Shown here: piece by piece, positions 47,200 through 59,300 of the stretch
How the letters are laid out: each line of letters starts with the position of its first letter
How positions within the stretch are numbered: the stretch's first letter is position 1
Source: Anaeramoeba flamelloides
Taxonomy: Eukaryota > Metamonada > Anaeramoebidae
Length of the DNA stretch: 64,000 nt
NCBI GenBank assembly: GCA_027625915.1
Contig: JANTQA010000023.1
Span: 14,880,001-14,944,000, forward strand
Direction of reading: 5' to 3'
The notes under the pieces: model-generated
What the model was told of the DNA's origin: nothing
The model's database searches: none
The model's input: the letters and a program-made list of their open reading frames with translations, nothing else
Program-made: the position numbers and the translations under genes

Positions 47200-47720
47200 A
47201 TTTATTTATTTAGTTTGAGAAAGGAGTAATTAAAGAAAATTTATCAAATAAAAAAAAGAGAAGAAAAATAATTAAAATATGTATAAATAATAATAATAAT
47301 AACATTTTCGTGACCCAAGAGAAACTATTCACTGTTGTTAGGTTTTCCAGGATTTGAAAGAATTGAGTAAAATCCTTGATTTTACTAAATTCTTTCTAAT
47401 TTAAGAAAAACGCCATTAGGTTTTTTTTAATTCTAGAAATAAACAAAAAATTCTAATAAAATTTCGGTTTATTTCGAAAAGTAAAAAACACCTAACGAAA
47501 ATCTATTGATTTTACAAATAAAATAGAAAACCTCAAAAAAAACCTATAACACTTCATAAATAAATAGAAATCTCATAAAAATCTAACAAAAATCAATATA
47601 TTTTATCAATAAAATAGAAAACCTCAAGAAAACCTAGACACTTGAAAATACGTCCCCAGAATACACAGGAGGGGTAAAAACCCAATAGAAAGATTATCGA
47701 TTATAGATAAAAATAAAAAT
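47200..47720 (-). mobile_element. Second SINE-like copy S2, interrupted
   Basis: On the minus strand it matches the 3' half of S1: AAGATTATC-type sequence, the G+C-rich block (as CAGGAGGGGTAAAAACCC on the plus strand near 47666) and, about 350 bases further along, the T/C-rich 3' region (GGAGTAATTAAAGAAAATTT on plus). The two halves are separated by family C sequence. The tail appears as ATTTATTTATTTAG on the plus strand. Confidence 0.6.
47313..47640 (+). repeat. Family C repeat, inserted in S2
   Basis: It contains at least two diverged repeats of a unit of about 80 bases with ATTTTACAAATAAAATAGAA and AACCTCAAAAAAAACCTA. The same unit occurs at 54575-54875. It lies exactly where the S1 similarity is broken. 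Confidence 0.5.
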
Positions 47721-48194
47721 CTAATTTTATCTTAAAACAAAAACAAAATTTCTTTGTAAAATTTTTATAAGACTTTAAAACTTAAATTGTTATGATTATT
47801 ATTCTTAAAAAAAATACAATTATTTATTAATCTGTTCAAGATTATATTTTTTTTGTTAACCAAAAGAATTATCTCAAAATAAAAAAAATCTTTTTTATTA
47901 ATATTATTGGTAACAAAGACTTTGTATAGTATAATAATGATCAAAATGAGAATAAATCGGGTAAAAAATTTTATAATGTGAGAAATAAGATGAATTTAAA
48001 TGTTTTTTTTTCGGAAAAAATGGAAGGAAAATATTGATCTCACTATACTAATTTTCTTTTATAGATTTCTTATTCAATCAGAATTTTTTGACACTGTGTA
48101 TATACAAAATTTATAAGTAGAGAATATCAGAAATGAAATATTTTAAAATTATGGCTTGTTGCCTCAGAAGAATGACCCCTTTAATCAATGCTAG

Positions 48195-48647
48195 AAAAAA
48201 TACCAATTTAGAACCATTCATTCATTTAAATTTTAACAAATTTTATAAAATACAATAACCACAAAGCAAAACAATAAATAATTATCAATACACTAAGAAA
48301 TAAAGAGTGTATTAAAAATTTTGAAGAGATCATAAAAAAAAAATACATTGGTAAATTTGTTAAAATTCTATTAGGAATATTGATCAATCAAATGGATAAA
48401 TACCATCAACTAATTTTATTTGAGTTCTTCTAAATTATAGGAATTTAACTTTTTGAAAAAACTTATTGATCGAAATGAAACATTGTTACGTAATTCAAAA
48501 AAATGAAATGAAAACAAAAAACTAAAATATGAAAAAATTGTTTTCATATTTGACAAAATCAAAATTATTTCCAATTTGAATGAAATTATATTATTGTGAT
48601 TCTTTGAACTGTTTTAACTGTGTGGAAAATTTTGGAATTTTAGTTTA
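48195..48647 (+). repeat. Family A MITE, 5'-truncated copy A7
   Basis: It follows family A from TACCAATTTAGAACCATTCA to TTTTGGAATTTTAGTTTA. The terminal TTTA runs straight into a TATC/TA microsatellite (48648-48683). Confidence 0.7.
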
Positions 48648-48683
48648 TATATCTATCTATCTATCTATATATATATATATATA
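48648..48683. repeat. TATC/TA microsatellite between two elements
   Basis: Four to five TATC units followed by TA repeats, filling the junction between A7 and element J. Confidence 0.85.
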
Positions 48684-49618
48684 TATAAGCTAAATTTCAA
48701 AAATAGGGTCATCATTAGTATTTTCTAAATTATTGGTATTTGTGTTGTGTTAACCAAATATTCTGAACCCAATATCTTTTAAAAGTCATTATTGAATATT
48801 TAATATCAAGAAACAATCTTCTTTTAATGAAAATTTCCCAAAGTTGAATTCATTTTTTTGCAATTTTTCTTTCAAAATGATTCCATATTGTTATTTTTAT
48901 GTTGAAAGAACAAGAACATTTTTGAAAATCGTTAATATTCAAGAGATGAGATTAATTAGCATTGGAGAAAGGGATTGTAAAATTCAAAGAAAGTAAAACA
49001 CCGAAGAAGTGTTTGCTTCGAAAACAAGTATCAACCAAATTTGCTTTAATGAGTTACAATGGTTCCTTAAAAAGTGAAGAAATAGCAAGATCAAATAAGA
49101 TCTTCTTTTCTCTTTCATTTGGAGATAATGTGATGAATGTGATCGTATTCATTTTATCTTTGAGTTCTTTGTTGTACATAAAAAAAATTGGTTTTGTTTT
49201 CACTTTCTTTTCTTTTTCTTTTTCTTTTTCTTTCTTTTGTTGAGATTCTTTTTATCTTGAAAAAGGTATCAAGGAAAGTTTGGGTTGATACCAAATGGGT
49301 AAATAGTAAATATCTGATAACTCTGATGGAAAGTTGTTTCAAAAGGTTCTTGGAAGCAATGGTGAATCTTAAATGGATAATTTTAAGATGAACAATCATT
49401 TCAAAAATAGGGTCAGATTTATTTTTTTCTTTCTGGGTTTCTTTTCTCTATTCTTTTATTAGAAATAATAATTAAAACAGAAAAGGGTGTTTTAGACAGT
49501 TATTTTTTAGTTTTAAGTTCTGATTTTTCTGGGTTGAGTTTTGGTATTCACTAAATGAGAAACTACAATTTTTTTTCAATCAAAAATTTGCCCCTATTTT
49601 TGAAATTAAGCTTATATA
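48684..49618 (+). mobile_element. Family J element with terminal inverted repeats and a short ORF
   Basis: Left end TATATAAGCTAAATTTCAAA followed by AATAGGGTC; right end GCCCCTATTTTTGAAATTAA followed by GCTTATATATA. The core TTTCAAAAATAGGGTC occurs a third time at 49399-49415, inside the right end. The element is 935 bases and carries a 93-codon ORF at 48962-49243 (start MEKGIVKFKESKTPKKCLLR) that is protein-like for about 60 codons and then runs into a T/C tract. No transposase motif was recognised. Likely a DNA transposon remnant or a non-autonomous element with captured sequence. Confidence 0.6.
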
Positions 49619-49702
49619 TATACTAATAAGTCGTCTTTGGGTTATTTATTAATTTTTATGAGTATTTATCTTTACGTATTGATAGATTTTTAATTTTATA
49701 TC

Positions 49703-49703
<1 letters not shown>

Positions 49704-49733
<30 letters not shown>
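49704..49733. repeat. Poly-A run of 30 bases
   Basis: An uninterrupted homopolymer downstream of the stop of the coiled-coil gene on the minus strand, where it reads as poly-T. Confidence 0.9.
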
Positions 49734-49736
<3 letters not shown>

Positions 49737-49874
49737 CTAAAAATAATTTCAGTATTTTTCAATTTAAAATAAAAAATCGAATTATTTGGTTTATATTTTA
49801 AATTTGTTTGGTTTTTTAATTTTGATGAAAATTGTATTTGCCATACAAAAAAAAATATTTTTTTTAAGTTGAAC

Positions 49875-51719
49875 TTAATTGTTTTGTAATTTTTCAAAAT
49901 GAGAATTCAACTTTTGGACGATCAACTTCAAAGTTTCATTCTTTTGAGCGATTTCGTTATTTGTGTTTTGTAAAATTATAATTGAGTTTCGTAATTTTTC
50001 TTTTTCTTTTGAATTTTCTTGTATATTTTGTAAAAATTCTTTATTTTTTTGTTCTGATTTTTTTAAATCTCTCATCAACGATTTAATTTTTTTCCCTAAT
50101 TTTTCGTATAACTGCTGTTGCTGAACTTTGTTTTCTTTTTTATTTTCAATTAGCATTTGGTTTAATTGTTTATTCATCATAATTAATTTTCTTAAGTTGT
50201 TTTCTTGTGAAAGTGTTTTTTCTTTTTCCTTTTTTATTAATAGTTCAAGATCAGATGTTGTTTTATTGTTGTCTATTGATTGTATGGGGTAATTTGGATT
50301 AGAACTCGACTTCTCTCCGTTTTTTGGTGACAAAGAGACATGGGAATTACTATTTCTCGGGTTTTTAGGATTTTTAGGCGATTGGGACTTTGAGGAATCA
50401 TTCCCTATGTTTTTTAGTTGGATTTTCATTTCTTTAAGTTGAGAATCCTTTTCCTTGAGCATGCTTTCAATTTTTGCAAGTCTCTTTTTCAATGGTAAAT
50501 CCTTTAAAGATATTTCGTCATTTGAGGTATTCTTCAATTTCTTGGAGGTATTAAAATTTATTTTTGTTTTCTTTCTTGCATAGGATTTTGTTTTTTGATG
50601 CGAAGGGGAAGTAAAATTATTTCTTACACGCGAGATAGTCCCGAAATTGCCCGTTTTCCTTCGCTGTCTCTTTATCCCTCGGTTGATTGGGCTACTGAGT
50701 TTTTTTTTTTGTGATTTTGCCTCTTTTATTTCTCCGCTAAGCTTTTGATTTTTAGTTTTTAATTCAGACACTTGCTTTTCCAATTTGTCAATAATCTCCT
50801 TTGTACCCATTTTTTCTTTATTTAATAACTCTTCTAACACCCCGATTTTGTCTTGTTGATTTAGTAATTGATTTTCTAGGCCCTTATTATGATCGTCGGA
50901 TTCTTGTAACAACAATTCCATCTCTTCAATTTGGTTTCTTTTTTCAAGAATTTTGTGTTTTAATTGTTCCAAGATCTGGTGCGCGGCACCTATTTTTGTT
51001 TTGGAAATGTCCTTTAATTTATGTTTTAGTTGCTTCACTTCTTTTTCTAACATCCTTTTTTCTGTTTCATATTCCATTAAAGTTATTTCTAAATTGGTAT
51101 TAACTTCGTTATTATTATTAGTATTGTAATTCAAATTATCTGTTTGGTAATACTCGTTTTCTTGCTCTTGCTCTTCTTCTTGCTCTTTCTTTTCTTTTTC
51201 TTCTTGTAATTTATCATTCTTTTTATTCTTTATGTTTTGTTGGGTTGTTGATGTTTTTTTTTTTGTTTTTGTTTTTGGCTTTTGTTTTGTTTTAGGTTTT
51301 TGTTTTGTTATTGCCTTTTTCGTTTTGATGGGAGCTTTATTTTTGGTTTTTGGATTTGTTTTAACGGTTGTTGTTGCAGTCGGTTTTGTTTTTGTTTTTT
51401 GTTTTGGTTTTTGTTTTGGTTTGGCTTTTATTTTTGTTTTTTGTTTAGGTTTCAATTTTGTTTTATTTTTTGGGGAGACAGATCGAGTGTTCCTTTCGTT
51501 TGGTATCGATGGTAAGTCTGCTGATTCCCAATCTAGATCTTCATTGTTTACCTCAGTAGTTTTTGATTTTGGCTTTGTTTTTTTTTTTGATTTTTCTTTT
51601 TCTTTTTTTTTTTCTTTCTCATCAAATTCAGCAAATATTAATTTTAATCGATCTTTTTCTGTTTCAGTATAGGAGCCATCTAAAAGAGAATCTAGCTCAC
51701 TTTCAATATCACTTGACAT
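49875..51719 (-). CDS. Large coiled-coil protein, single exon
   Basis: A 614-codon intronless ORF beginning MSSDIESELDSLLDGSYTET. Residues 1-40 are acidic with a small helical module. Residues 40-170 are a Lys/Pro/Thr tract of near-repeats (KPKQKPKQKTKTKPT). Residues about 215-345 (LEKEVKQLKHKLKDI; LENQLLNQQDKIGVLEELL) and 410-614 (RLAKIESMLKEKDSQLKEM) have strong heptads. A basic Ser-rich linker with NRGIKRQRRKTGNF lies between them. There is no membrane segment or enzymatic motif. The architecture is that of a cytoskeletal or centrosome/cilium-type scaffold, but I cannot assign a family. On the plus strand the Lys tract gives spurious Phe-rich ORFs. Confidence 0.8.
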   Translation of the reverse strand: MSSDIESELDSLLDGSYTETEKDRLKLIFAEFDEKEKKKEKEKSKKKTKPKSKTTEVNNEDLDWESADLPSIPNERNTRSVSPKNKTKLKPKQKTKIKAKPKQKPKQKTKTKPTATTTVKTNPKTKNKAPIKTKKAITKQKPKTKQKPKTKTKKKTSTTQQNIKNKKNDKLQEEKEKKEQEEEQEQENEYYQTDNLNYNTNNNNEVNTNLEITLMEYETEKRMLEKEVKQLKHKLKDISKTKIGAAHQILEQLKHKILEKRNQIEEMELLLQESDDHNKGLENQLLNQQDKIGVLEELLNKEKMGTKEIIDKLEKQVSELKTKNQKLSGEIKEAKSQKKKLSSPINRGIKRQRRKTGNFGTISRVRNNFTSPSHQKTKSYARKKTKINFNTSKKLKNTSNDEISLKDLPLKKRLAKIESMLKEKDSQLKEMKIQLKNIGNDSSKSQSPKNPKNPRNSNSHVSLSPKNGEKSSSNPNYPIQSIDNNKTTSDLELLIKKEKEKTLSQENNLRKLIMMNKQLNQMLIENKKENKVQQQQLYEKLGKKIKSLMRDLKKSEQKNKEFLQNIQENSKEKEKLRNSIIILQNTNNEIAQKNETLKLIVQKLNSHFEKLQNN

Positions 51720-52327
51720 TAATGAATAAATTTTTTATTGTTTTTTTGAAAAAAATGAAAATTTTCTGATAAAATATTAAATTTATCACATGAGAAGACA
51801 AATCAAAGAATCCTATTTCAGTCACTAAATCACGATTTTCAATTTTGTTGATTTTTTTAAAAATATGTGTGTAATTCTTTTAAGTCTTCAGTAGAAGTGA
51901 AAAATTTGGAAAATAAATAATTTAAGGTTTCCTAATCCCAAAAGAAGGAAACAAGATGATTTTGTGCAGGGGATATTACCTTTTTATTTTGGTTCTTAGT
52001 TGAATGATCTTCAAATTCGTTTTAATTTTAATAGTGATTTTTAAAAAAAAGAAAGTTTTATATTTTTTTTTTGTAAAAGCTGAATTCAAGAATGAAAGGT
52101 TTTTTAGGTTGTTAATATATGAATAAAAATATTATAAGTTTTCAGTTTGATATTTTGATAATTCGATTTATCTTTGGTTTTATTGAATTTTCAAAAAGTT
52201 CAAATTTTTAATTCAGAATTTGAGTAATATTGAAAAGAGTAGAGAGAATACACTTTAGTTTAGTTGGAGATTGAAAAACAAGAATGTTATGGCTGGTGAG
52301 GATCTTGAAATTAAGATTTTTTTTCAT
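51720..52327. other. Upstream region of the coiled-coil gene
   Basis: No exon recognised; it presumably holds the promoter of the minus-strand gene. Confidence 0.4.
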
Positions 52328-53268
52328 TTAAGGGACTAGTCTATATTAAATTTTTTTAGGTAAATTTAATAGAGATTTAGAATTTTTTTTGCCAATGGCT
52401 TAGATTTCAAATCAAAGTGAAAAAATTCTTTGTATATTCATGAAAACTTTCCAAATAAAATTCATTAAATTTAGTTATTCTTTTTATAGAAATAAAAAAT
52501 TTTTGCATTTTTTCACTTTTTTGAAAGTTGCAATTTTTCAACTTTTCGCAAAAATACAAAAAATAAAAAAAAATATGAGCAAGAAAGCAAAACCTTGTTA
52601 TGTTTGTCGAAGGCGTACAAAAAATAGTTTGAAAAATAAACCTGAAAAGGTTTTTTTGAATTTGCATGAAAAAACAGTTTGATTCGAAAAAAATAAACAA
52701 TATATACTTTACTCTTAATAAAAGATTTTCTTTCTTTTCTTGTACCATTCTTTTTTTTTCATGAATCTACTTTTTGAGTTTACATTCTTTTTTTTTTGTT
52801 GAATTTGAAGTTTTTTTAAGTATTCCCAAATTACCATCCCAAATTTTTTTGTCAGAGTCAAAAAAAAAAAACAAAGAAAAGAATAAGAACTATTTTTTAA
52901 AAAAGTAATTATTGATAAAACAAATTGAGTTCTTTATAGAGTCAAGTTGGATGAATAGAAGTGAAGGAGAAAATATTTACCAGTTTTAAATTATTTTTTC
53001 GTTTTTAAAAATGAGAATAAATATTATTTTTGAGAAAATAATTAAATCCAAAATTAATCAAAAAATTCTCATCCGTTTAAGATCTTTATTCAAAAAAAAA
53101 TTTTTAAAAGTCACTTTTTTTGAAAGAATTGTAAAATTTTAAAAAAACAAGAACGAAAAGTTCTAACATTGAAAAAACATGTCTATTTTCAATTATAAAT
53201 ATATTTCAAGATAAGGATTCCTTATTTAGTTATTGGACAAAAAAAATTAATATAGACTAGTCCCTTAA
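52328..53268 (-). mobile_element. Family I element, long copy I2 with TTAA flanks
   Basis: Ends TTAAGGGACTAGTCTATATT and AATATAGACTAGTCCCTTAA. The outer about 100 bases on the left and 65 on the right match the short copy I1 (20933-21112) in reverse orientation, including CCAATGGCTTAGATTTCAAA against the complement of AAATCTAAGTAATTGGC, and GATAAGGATTCCTTAT. About 770 bases of extra sequence lie between, including the CxxC ORF at 52575. It is either the longer parent form of I1 or an I element that captured host sequence. Confidence 0.7.
52575..52682 (+). CDS. 35-codon CxxC ORF inside element I2
   Basis: It starts MSKKAKPCYVCRRRTKNSLK and ends HEKTV, TGA. CYVC followed by a basic stretch looks like the first half of a zinc-binding domain; no second Cys/His pair follows, so it may be a first exon (possible weak donor GAAAAG|GTTTTT) or a captured gene fragment. 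The start context (A-rich, then ATGAG) resembles real starts in this window. Family not recognised. Confidence 0.3.
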   Translation: MSKKAKPCYVCRRRTKNSLKNKPEKVFLNLHEKTV

Positions 53269-56200
53269 AAAGAATTTCTAATTGAAGATGTTATTAGAGA
53301 CAATTTTTTTAAATTGTAAAGGGATATTTTCTCTCTTTTTTGGATTTTCAGAATAATCTAAATTATTTACACATTGTAGAATAAAAAATTACCAGTTGGA
53401 AAATTTCAGTTTATAAAGATATAATAATCTCTTTTTCTTCTTTTCCAGATAAAAAAATTTTTATTCTCATGTAAAAAAAATTCACTTATAAATTGAATAC
53501 TTAAAGAGGAACTTCAAAAAATAGACAAAATGGAAGAAATATAATATCCACTGGAACAATCAATAAAAATGATACTAAATTAACAAAAAAAAAATCGAAA
53601 AAGAAAAAGAAAAAAAATCAACATAAAGATAAAGTTTTTTCAATTTCAATACAGAAAAATAAACATAATATTATGAAAAAAACTTTAATACAGTGATTTT
53701 TATATAGAGAATAAGTAAATTTCAAACATTCAAGAATATAAAAATATGAATAGGATCATGAAATTCTTCCAAAAATATTCCATTTAGTAAATTCAAGACA
53801 ATGTTAAAGATTATATGTTCAAGAAAATAAAGAAATAATAATCTAAATTAAAATTGTTGTGAACGGCTTATCTCTAAAAATTACATCCCTGAAACATAAT
53901 TTTAATGAATTCAAATCAATTGTTTATTTTTAAAGTTAAAAAAAATTAAAAACTATCTAATCTTTTTGTTTGATTTTTTTTTGTTTTCAACAATAATTAG
54001 AAAATTTTACAAATGTTTTTTATTTTTTTGAAATCTCAATTTTAGTAATTTATTGTTATATTGTCGGAAAAAATAAAAGTATAAACTTCTAGTTAGACAA
54101 CACTAAATGTTTTTATTAAGATTTCATTTTTGTTAATAAATTTTATTTAAAATAAATCAAAATACCAGTCTTTAAAAAGGTTGAGACTATTATATTTAAC
54201 GTTTTTCGGTAGTAAAATATGATTTTACAAATCCTCTAATGAGGATTAGAATTATATTTTGGAACAAAATTTTTTAAAATCAATTAAAACTGTGCTTTTT
54301 GTTTACTTCAAATTTTAGCTATTTTATTGAATAGATAATAACTTATATTTATTTTCAAAATTCTTTATTTGTCTAGAAAAAAACGAAACAAGGGGAAAAA
54401 AATATTTATAGCAAATTTGGTGTATAATTAGTTTTCTATGTTTCAAAAGAATCGATTAAAATCAAATAGATTATTCTCTAATCTTTTAAATTCGGAAAAA
54501 GTTAATTGATATAATTTCTTTTTACTTTTTGATATAAAAGGAAAAATCATTTAATTTTTCTTTTTATTTCAAAAATTTAAGAAAATCTACAGGATTGTCC
54601 GTCAAGTGCCTAGCTTTTTTTAAATTTAAAAGAATAGATTAAAATCAATTAGATTTTACTAAATTCCTTTGGGTTCTGGAAAAACCAACGAAAAGTGTCC
54701 GAAGTTTTCTGTTTTATTTGTAAGATCTATTGATTTTATAAATAAACAGAAAACTCAAAAAAACCGAACGAAAAGTGTACTATTTTTTTTTTTTTTTTTT
54801 ACTTTTTGTAATAAACTCAAAATTAATAAAATTTTCTGTTTATTTCAAAAATTAAAAAAAACCTATTGGAAAATCATATAAAAAATATTTTTTACAATTT
54901 AAAAGAATAAAAAATTCTTCAATAGTCAAAATAGTTGATTCCCTGATTAAAAAATATTCATCAGATTTAAAATAATTTTAAAATATAAAAAAATGAACTC
55001 TTAGCTTGAATAAAATAAACATTTTCAAAGTTTTTTATTAAAATTTGAAAAACAATCTTAATAGAACCTAGAAAATATGATTTTCTAAATTAAATTGGAA
55101 AATATCTTGAAAAATAATTTTTGGTCAAAAAATCTTATCAACTATGTTTCATAATAATTATCCCAATTTTTATTTATTTTTTTTTTTTTACTTTTTTTTA
55201 TTTTATTTTTAGAAGAAAAACAAATATCTCTAGTGATAGAACTGAATACTCAAATAGTAATTTTTTTATTCTGATAGATATTTTCGATTTAATAATTTTT
55301 TTTATCAAAATTAGATTTTTAATGGTCCAATTATTTTGAAATGGAGTTTATTAACACATAGTGTTTATTATAATTAAGGTTATTAAAAGGTGAAAAAATG
55401 GTTATATATAATTTTGTTTTTACAATACTCGACCACAAGGAAAAAATAAATTCTGAAAATTATAGTTTACAAAAACTACATATTGGATTTCAGTTACACC
55501 TCTTTTATAAATTATTTGTAAAAGTTATGATAATTTGATGTAATTCAGAGAATAAAGCTATTAAACTCATTCAGATTCGAATAACCCTTTTTAAAAATTA
55601 TTGACTTATGAAAAAATTCCCATTTTTGAGGTATTTTTTTTTTATTTGAAATTAGTTAAAACAAATGGACTTTAGGTTGAACATTAAAAATGAAAAAATA
55701 CTAATTTTAAAACATTTTGCAGAAAAAAAATCAGGGAATATATATAAAAAAACTCAGACACCAAAAAAAAAAAATGATGAAAAATATAATCCAAAAACCG
55801 GAGAAAATCAGTTTTTCAATTTAATTAAGCTTTTCTTTTGAAAGTAATATTTGATTTTATTTCAAAATTGAAAAAAACCATTTTTTTTTTGACTATTAAA
55901 AAATATATTGAAATTAACTCTCCTCTTAGTAAAATAAAAATTTCAAAAATTTTGTACTTAAAAATGAAAAAATAAAACAGAAAAATTTCATTTTTTTTGC
56001 AATCCCCATTAATACCTAATAAAGTTATAAACACTTTTCAAAATTGTTATTTGGAATAATTATTATGTGAATGTATTATAAAAATTCAAAATGTTCCGAG
56101 TTATTTTTTGGTATTTGAATTCTAAACGGGTTTAAATTTTAACTTCTGTTTCCGTATATTTTTCATTAGAAGACTTTTCAAAGAAGAATGTTAAAATTTA

Positions 56201-56348
56201 AAAACTCAATTTGAAAATAATATTGACTATAAAGTGAAATTTGTTTCTATTTTTTATTCAAAAACAAGAATTGTTTACCTATTCTTTTTGCAAAAAGGGA
56301 AAGATTCTTTACCAAAATCATTTTTTTTATTTTTTTCCATTTCAAAAA
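53269..56348. other. Intergenic region, mostly featureless
   Basis: It contains family C sequence at 54575-54875. ORFs at 54669, 55121 and 55825 (minus) run through poly-A/T tracts and look like noise. Confidence 0.5.
54575..54875 (+). repeat. Family C repeat, second copy
   Basis: It has the unit TCTATTGATTTTATAAATAA-CAGAAAA with AAACCGAACGAAAAGTGT, repeated twice with variation; compare 47313-47640. Confidence 0.5.
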
Positions 56349-59300
56349 ATGAATGTTTGCGAAGTTTGTAAAATAAAGGAAGAGCGTTACAAGTGCTCAA
56401 GTTGTTCTTTGAAATAGTAAGAATTATTCTTTTTCTCTTTTAATTTCGGTTCATTCGATAAACCGTGTTTGTTTCTTTATTGTTGTTTTTTTTACCATAA
56501 AAAAAGAAACACTAAAAAAAAGGGGTTCTTTAAAAAATTGAATTGAAATGATCACCCTTACGTAATTTAACAACAAATTTTTTTTGTTTCATTAAAAAGA
56601 CAACCAAAAAATGAGATTTTAAGACTTTAGAACACTATACGATCATCAGATCAACAAACTTTGATTCATTTCTTTAAATATGATTTTGAGTTTATTTGAT
56701 TTTGTTTTTTAATGAACACAAACCTACAAATGAATCTACCAACAATTACTTATTTTCAAAATTGTTGTTACTCCCTTCTTTTTGAGATTGGGATCTTGCA
56801 CAATTGTTATTTCAAAATTTTTTCCAACAAACTAATAAATTGTTATTGGTTTTTGCAAAGGCATTTTGGTGTTAAAAAAAAACAAAACCAACTGTTTCTA
56901 TTCAAGGTTTTGGAAAATTACACTTTAGTTTGCTTCACAAGCACATCTACAAACAATCCAAAAACAACCAAATTCATTCGCGAACATAAGTTTGAGAATA
57001 CAATGGCTTAAAATTTCATTGAATTTTTTTTCAATATGCTTAGATAGAGCAATTTGAACTTTTTTACAACAGTTTTAACAAAGTTAGAACTCAAGGTTTT
57101 CAAAATAGTGAACCAAACAGTTTGAGCAACAATATTTAAGACTACAATTCCTCACTATTTTAAAACAGCTTTATTCAATTTCACTTAGGAGTTCATTAAT
57201 TTTTTTTAAATTTAATACAGATTAGAGGAAAAGAAAATGGAAAATTAGTGGGAAAGAAAATGGAGATCAACAACAAAGCCAAGAAATCGGATTGTTGAAT
57301 CTTAATTTTGTAGAAACGAAGAATAATTCAACAAATCCTTTTTACTAATATAAGGTTTAGGAAAAATGGAAAATATGTGGTGGTGGTGTAAATTCGAAAC
57401 AAAAAGGCTCTCAATTTGAAAATTTGAATTTTTTGATTTCCCTAATTGTGATGTTTCACGATTTAGAAAAAAATCTTTATTTGTTTTTCGTTTCTCACAT
57501 TCCAATGAATTCTAAAATTTTTGAACATGGCTAATAATCACATTTTTTCCAACCTTTAAAAAAAATAACTAGTTAATTGGGAAAAAAAGTGAAATAGTAT
57601 TTTTAATTGTAAACCTTAATAGAATCACAGAAATCACAGAAACCTGAAAATGAAAAGTAAAATCTATTCAAAGAAGAAATAAATTAACATCAAAGAAGAA
57701 TCAATTAGATTATTTTCAATCAAAATCAACAAAAACAATTCAAGAACTATGGTTTCAAATTTAAAATTGGTGTTCTATGTATTCTAATCGGTATTTAGGG
57801 GTTGGTGAATCTCATAAATGTTTGTCCAGTTATATCTAAGTAAAAAATGAAATATTTTTATTAAATTTATCTATCCTCGTTTCTTCATATCAAAAAATGA
57901 AAAAAAGGATCGGAAAAAATCAACATTTTGAGAAAATTTCACTTTAGAACAAATTTTAAAACCCTGACACATTGTATAGACTTTTCTATGTTTTTTAAAA
58001 GTTCTAAGAAGTATCTTTAGAGGGTTTTAAAATATATTCTAAAAGGTCAAAATGTAGGTTATTGGCAATTTTTGGTGAAATATACTTTGTTATTTCCTAC
58101 AAATCAAAATAAATTTGGATAAAGACACAGCAATAGGTTTTGGTATTGTATTGAATCCACCAAAATTCCCATTTCCTAAAAAGATCATTTTTTACCTACG
58201 ACTAAGTTCTTAAATAACTGCTTCCATACAAGGGCAATAGGCCATGATTCAATTGCGTCCATAAACAATTAAAAAAAAAAAAAAAGATCATTTTTTTTTC
58301 AATCAACAGTCAAAGTTTTTTTTTTAAATTTTCAAAAAGTGACTAAATTTTGCAAATTTATTTTCCATTCTATCATTTCATGCAAAATTCCCCAAAAACT
58401 TTCCCCACAGCCCCAACCCGATTTGTCTTGATACTAACAATTATCTTTTGAGAGAAACAAGACAAACAAAAAAAAATTATACCACAAAAATAAAAAAGAT
58501 GTTTTTATATGTTTGTAAGGAATGATCTTTTATTTTCAAAAATCAAATCGAATAAATACTCTCTCAAAAGGCGTTTATGAACTTCAATTTTTTAAAAAAC
58601 AAAAAGAACTAAAACCAAAAAAATTCAGAGAAAATCATAACTCTTTTGTCGGAATTAATCTGATTTATGGCGACAATAGAGCAATCCAAGTAACTCAATG
58701 ATCAAAAAATCATAGGCAATGTGATCTTTTAAATTTAGAATTGTTTATTGAAAATGTTTGAAATGATCATCATTTTTTAGGCAAGAAAATCACGATTATT
58801 TTTCAATTTCATTTTTACGTTTCTTAGTGAGCGTGTTAGAGTTTACGTATTTCAAAATTTTTTCTTTTGGTCATTTTCCATTTAAAATATGAACAAAAAA
58901 TGCTTTTTTTTGATCCTAATTGGAGAATATTTTGATGAGTCATTCCTTCACATGCTAAATGAGATTGGATCAAAAGGCGTTGAGACTATTTGATAAATTT
59001 GAAACGTAGTCCTTAAAAGAATCACAGAAACCTGAAAATGAAAAGTAAAATCAATAAAAAGAAGAAACCAATTAACTTCAAAGAAGAATCCATTATATTA
59101 TTTTCAATCAACCCAACAAATACAATTTAAATCTACTTGATTTATCGAAATTGTTAGTGTAGTTTTGGAGATCTCAAAAATAGTCAATTTTTTCAACAAA
59201 TTTTTTCCTAAATGATAGATCAATCAATGATAAAAACCCAGACCAAAAGACAGTATTACAAAAACTTTTATTATGTTAAATCCTCCATTTTGTCTTTAAT

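Noticed and set aside
51232-51769. Plus-strand Phe/Val-rich ORFs opposite the coiled-coil gene
   Set aside because: Antisense of the Lys/Pro/Thr tract; composition follows from the opposite strand.
56712-57011. 99-codon ORF in the ZNHIT3 intron as a nested gene
   Set aside because: Composition is fairly protein-like, but no family, splice or repeat support; noted within the intron entry.
58090-58180. Minus-strand peptide GNGNFGGFNTIPKPIAV resembling a kinase P-loop
   Set aside because: Only one short motif, no flanking kinase blocks, inside the ZNHIT3 intron; too little to call.
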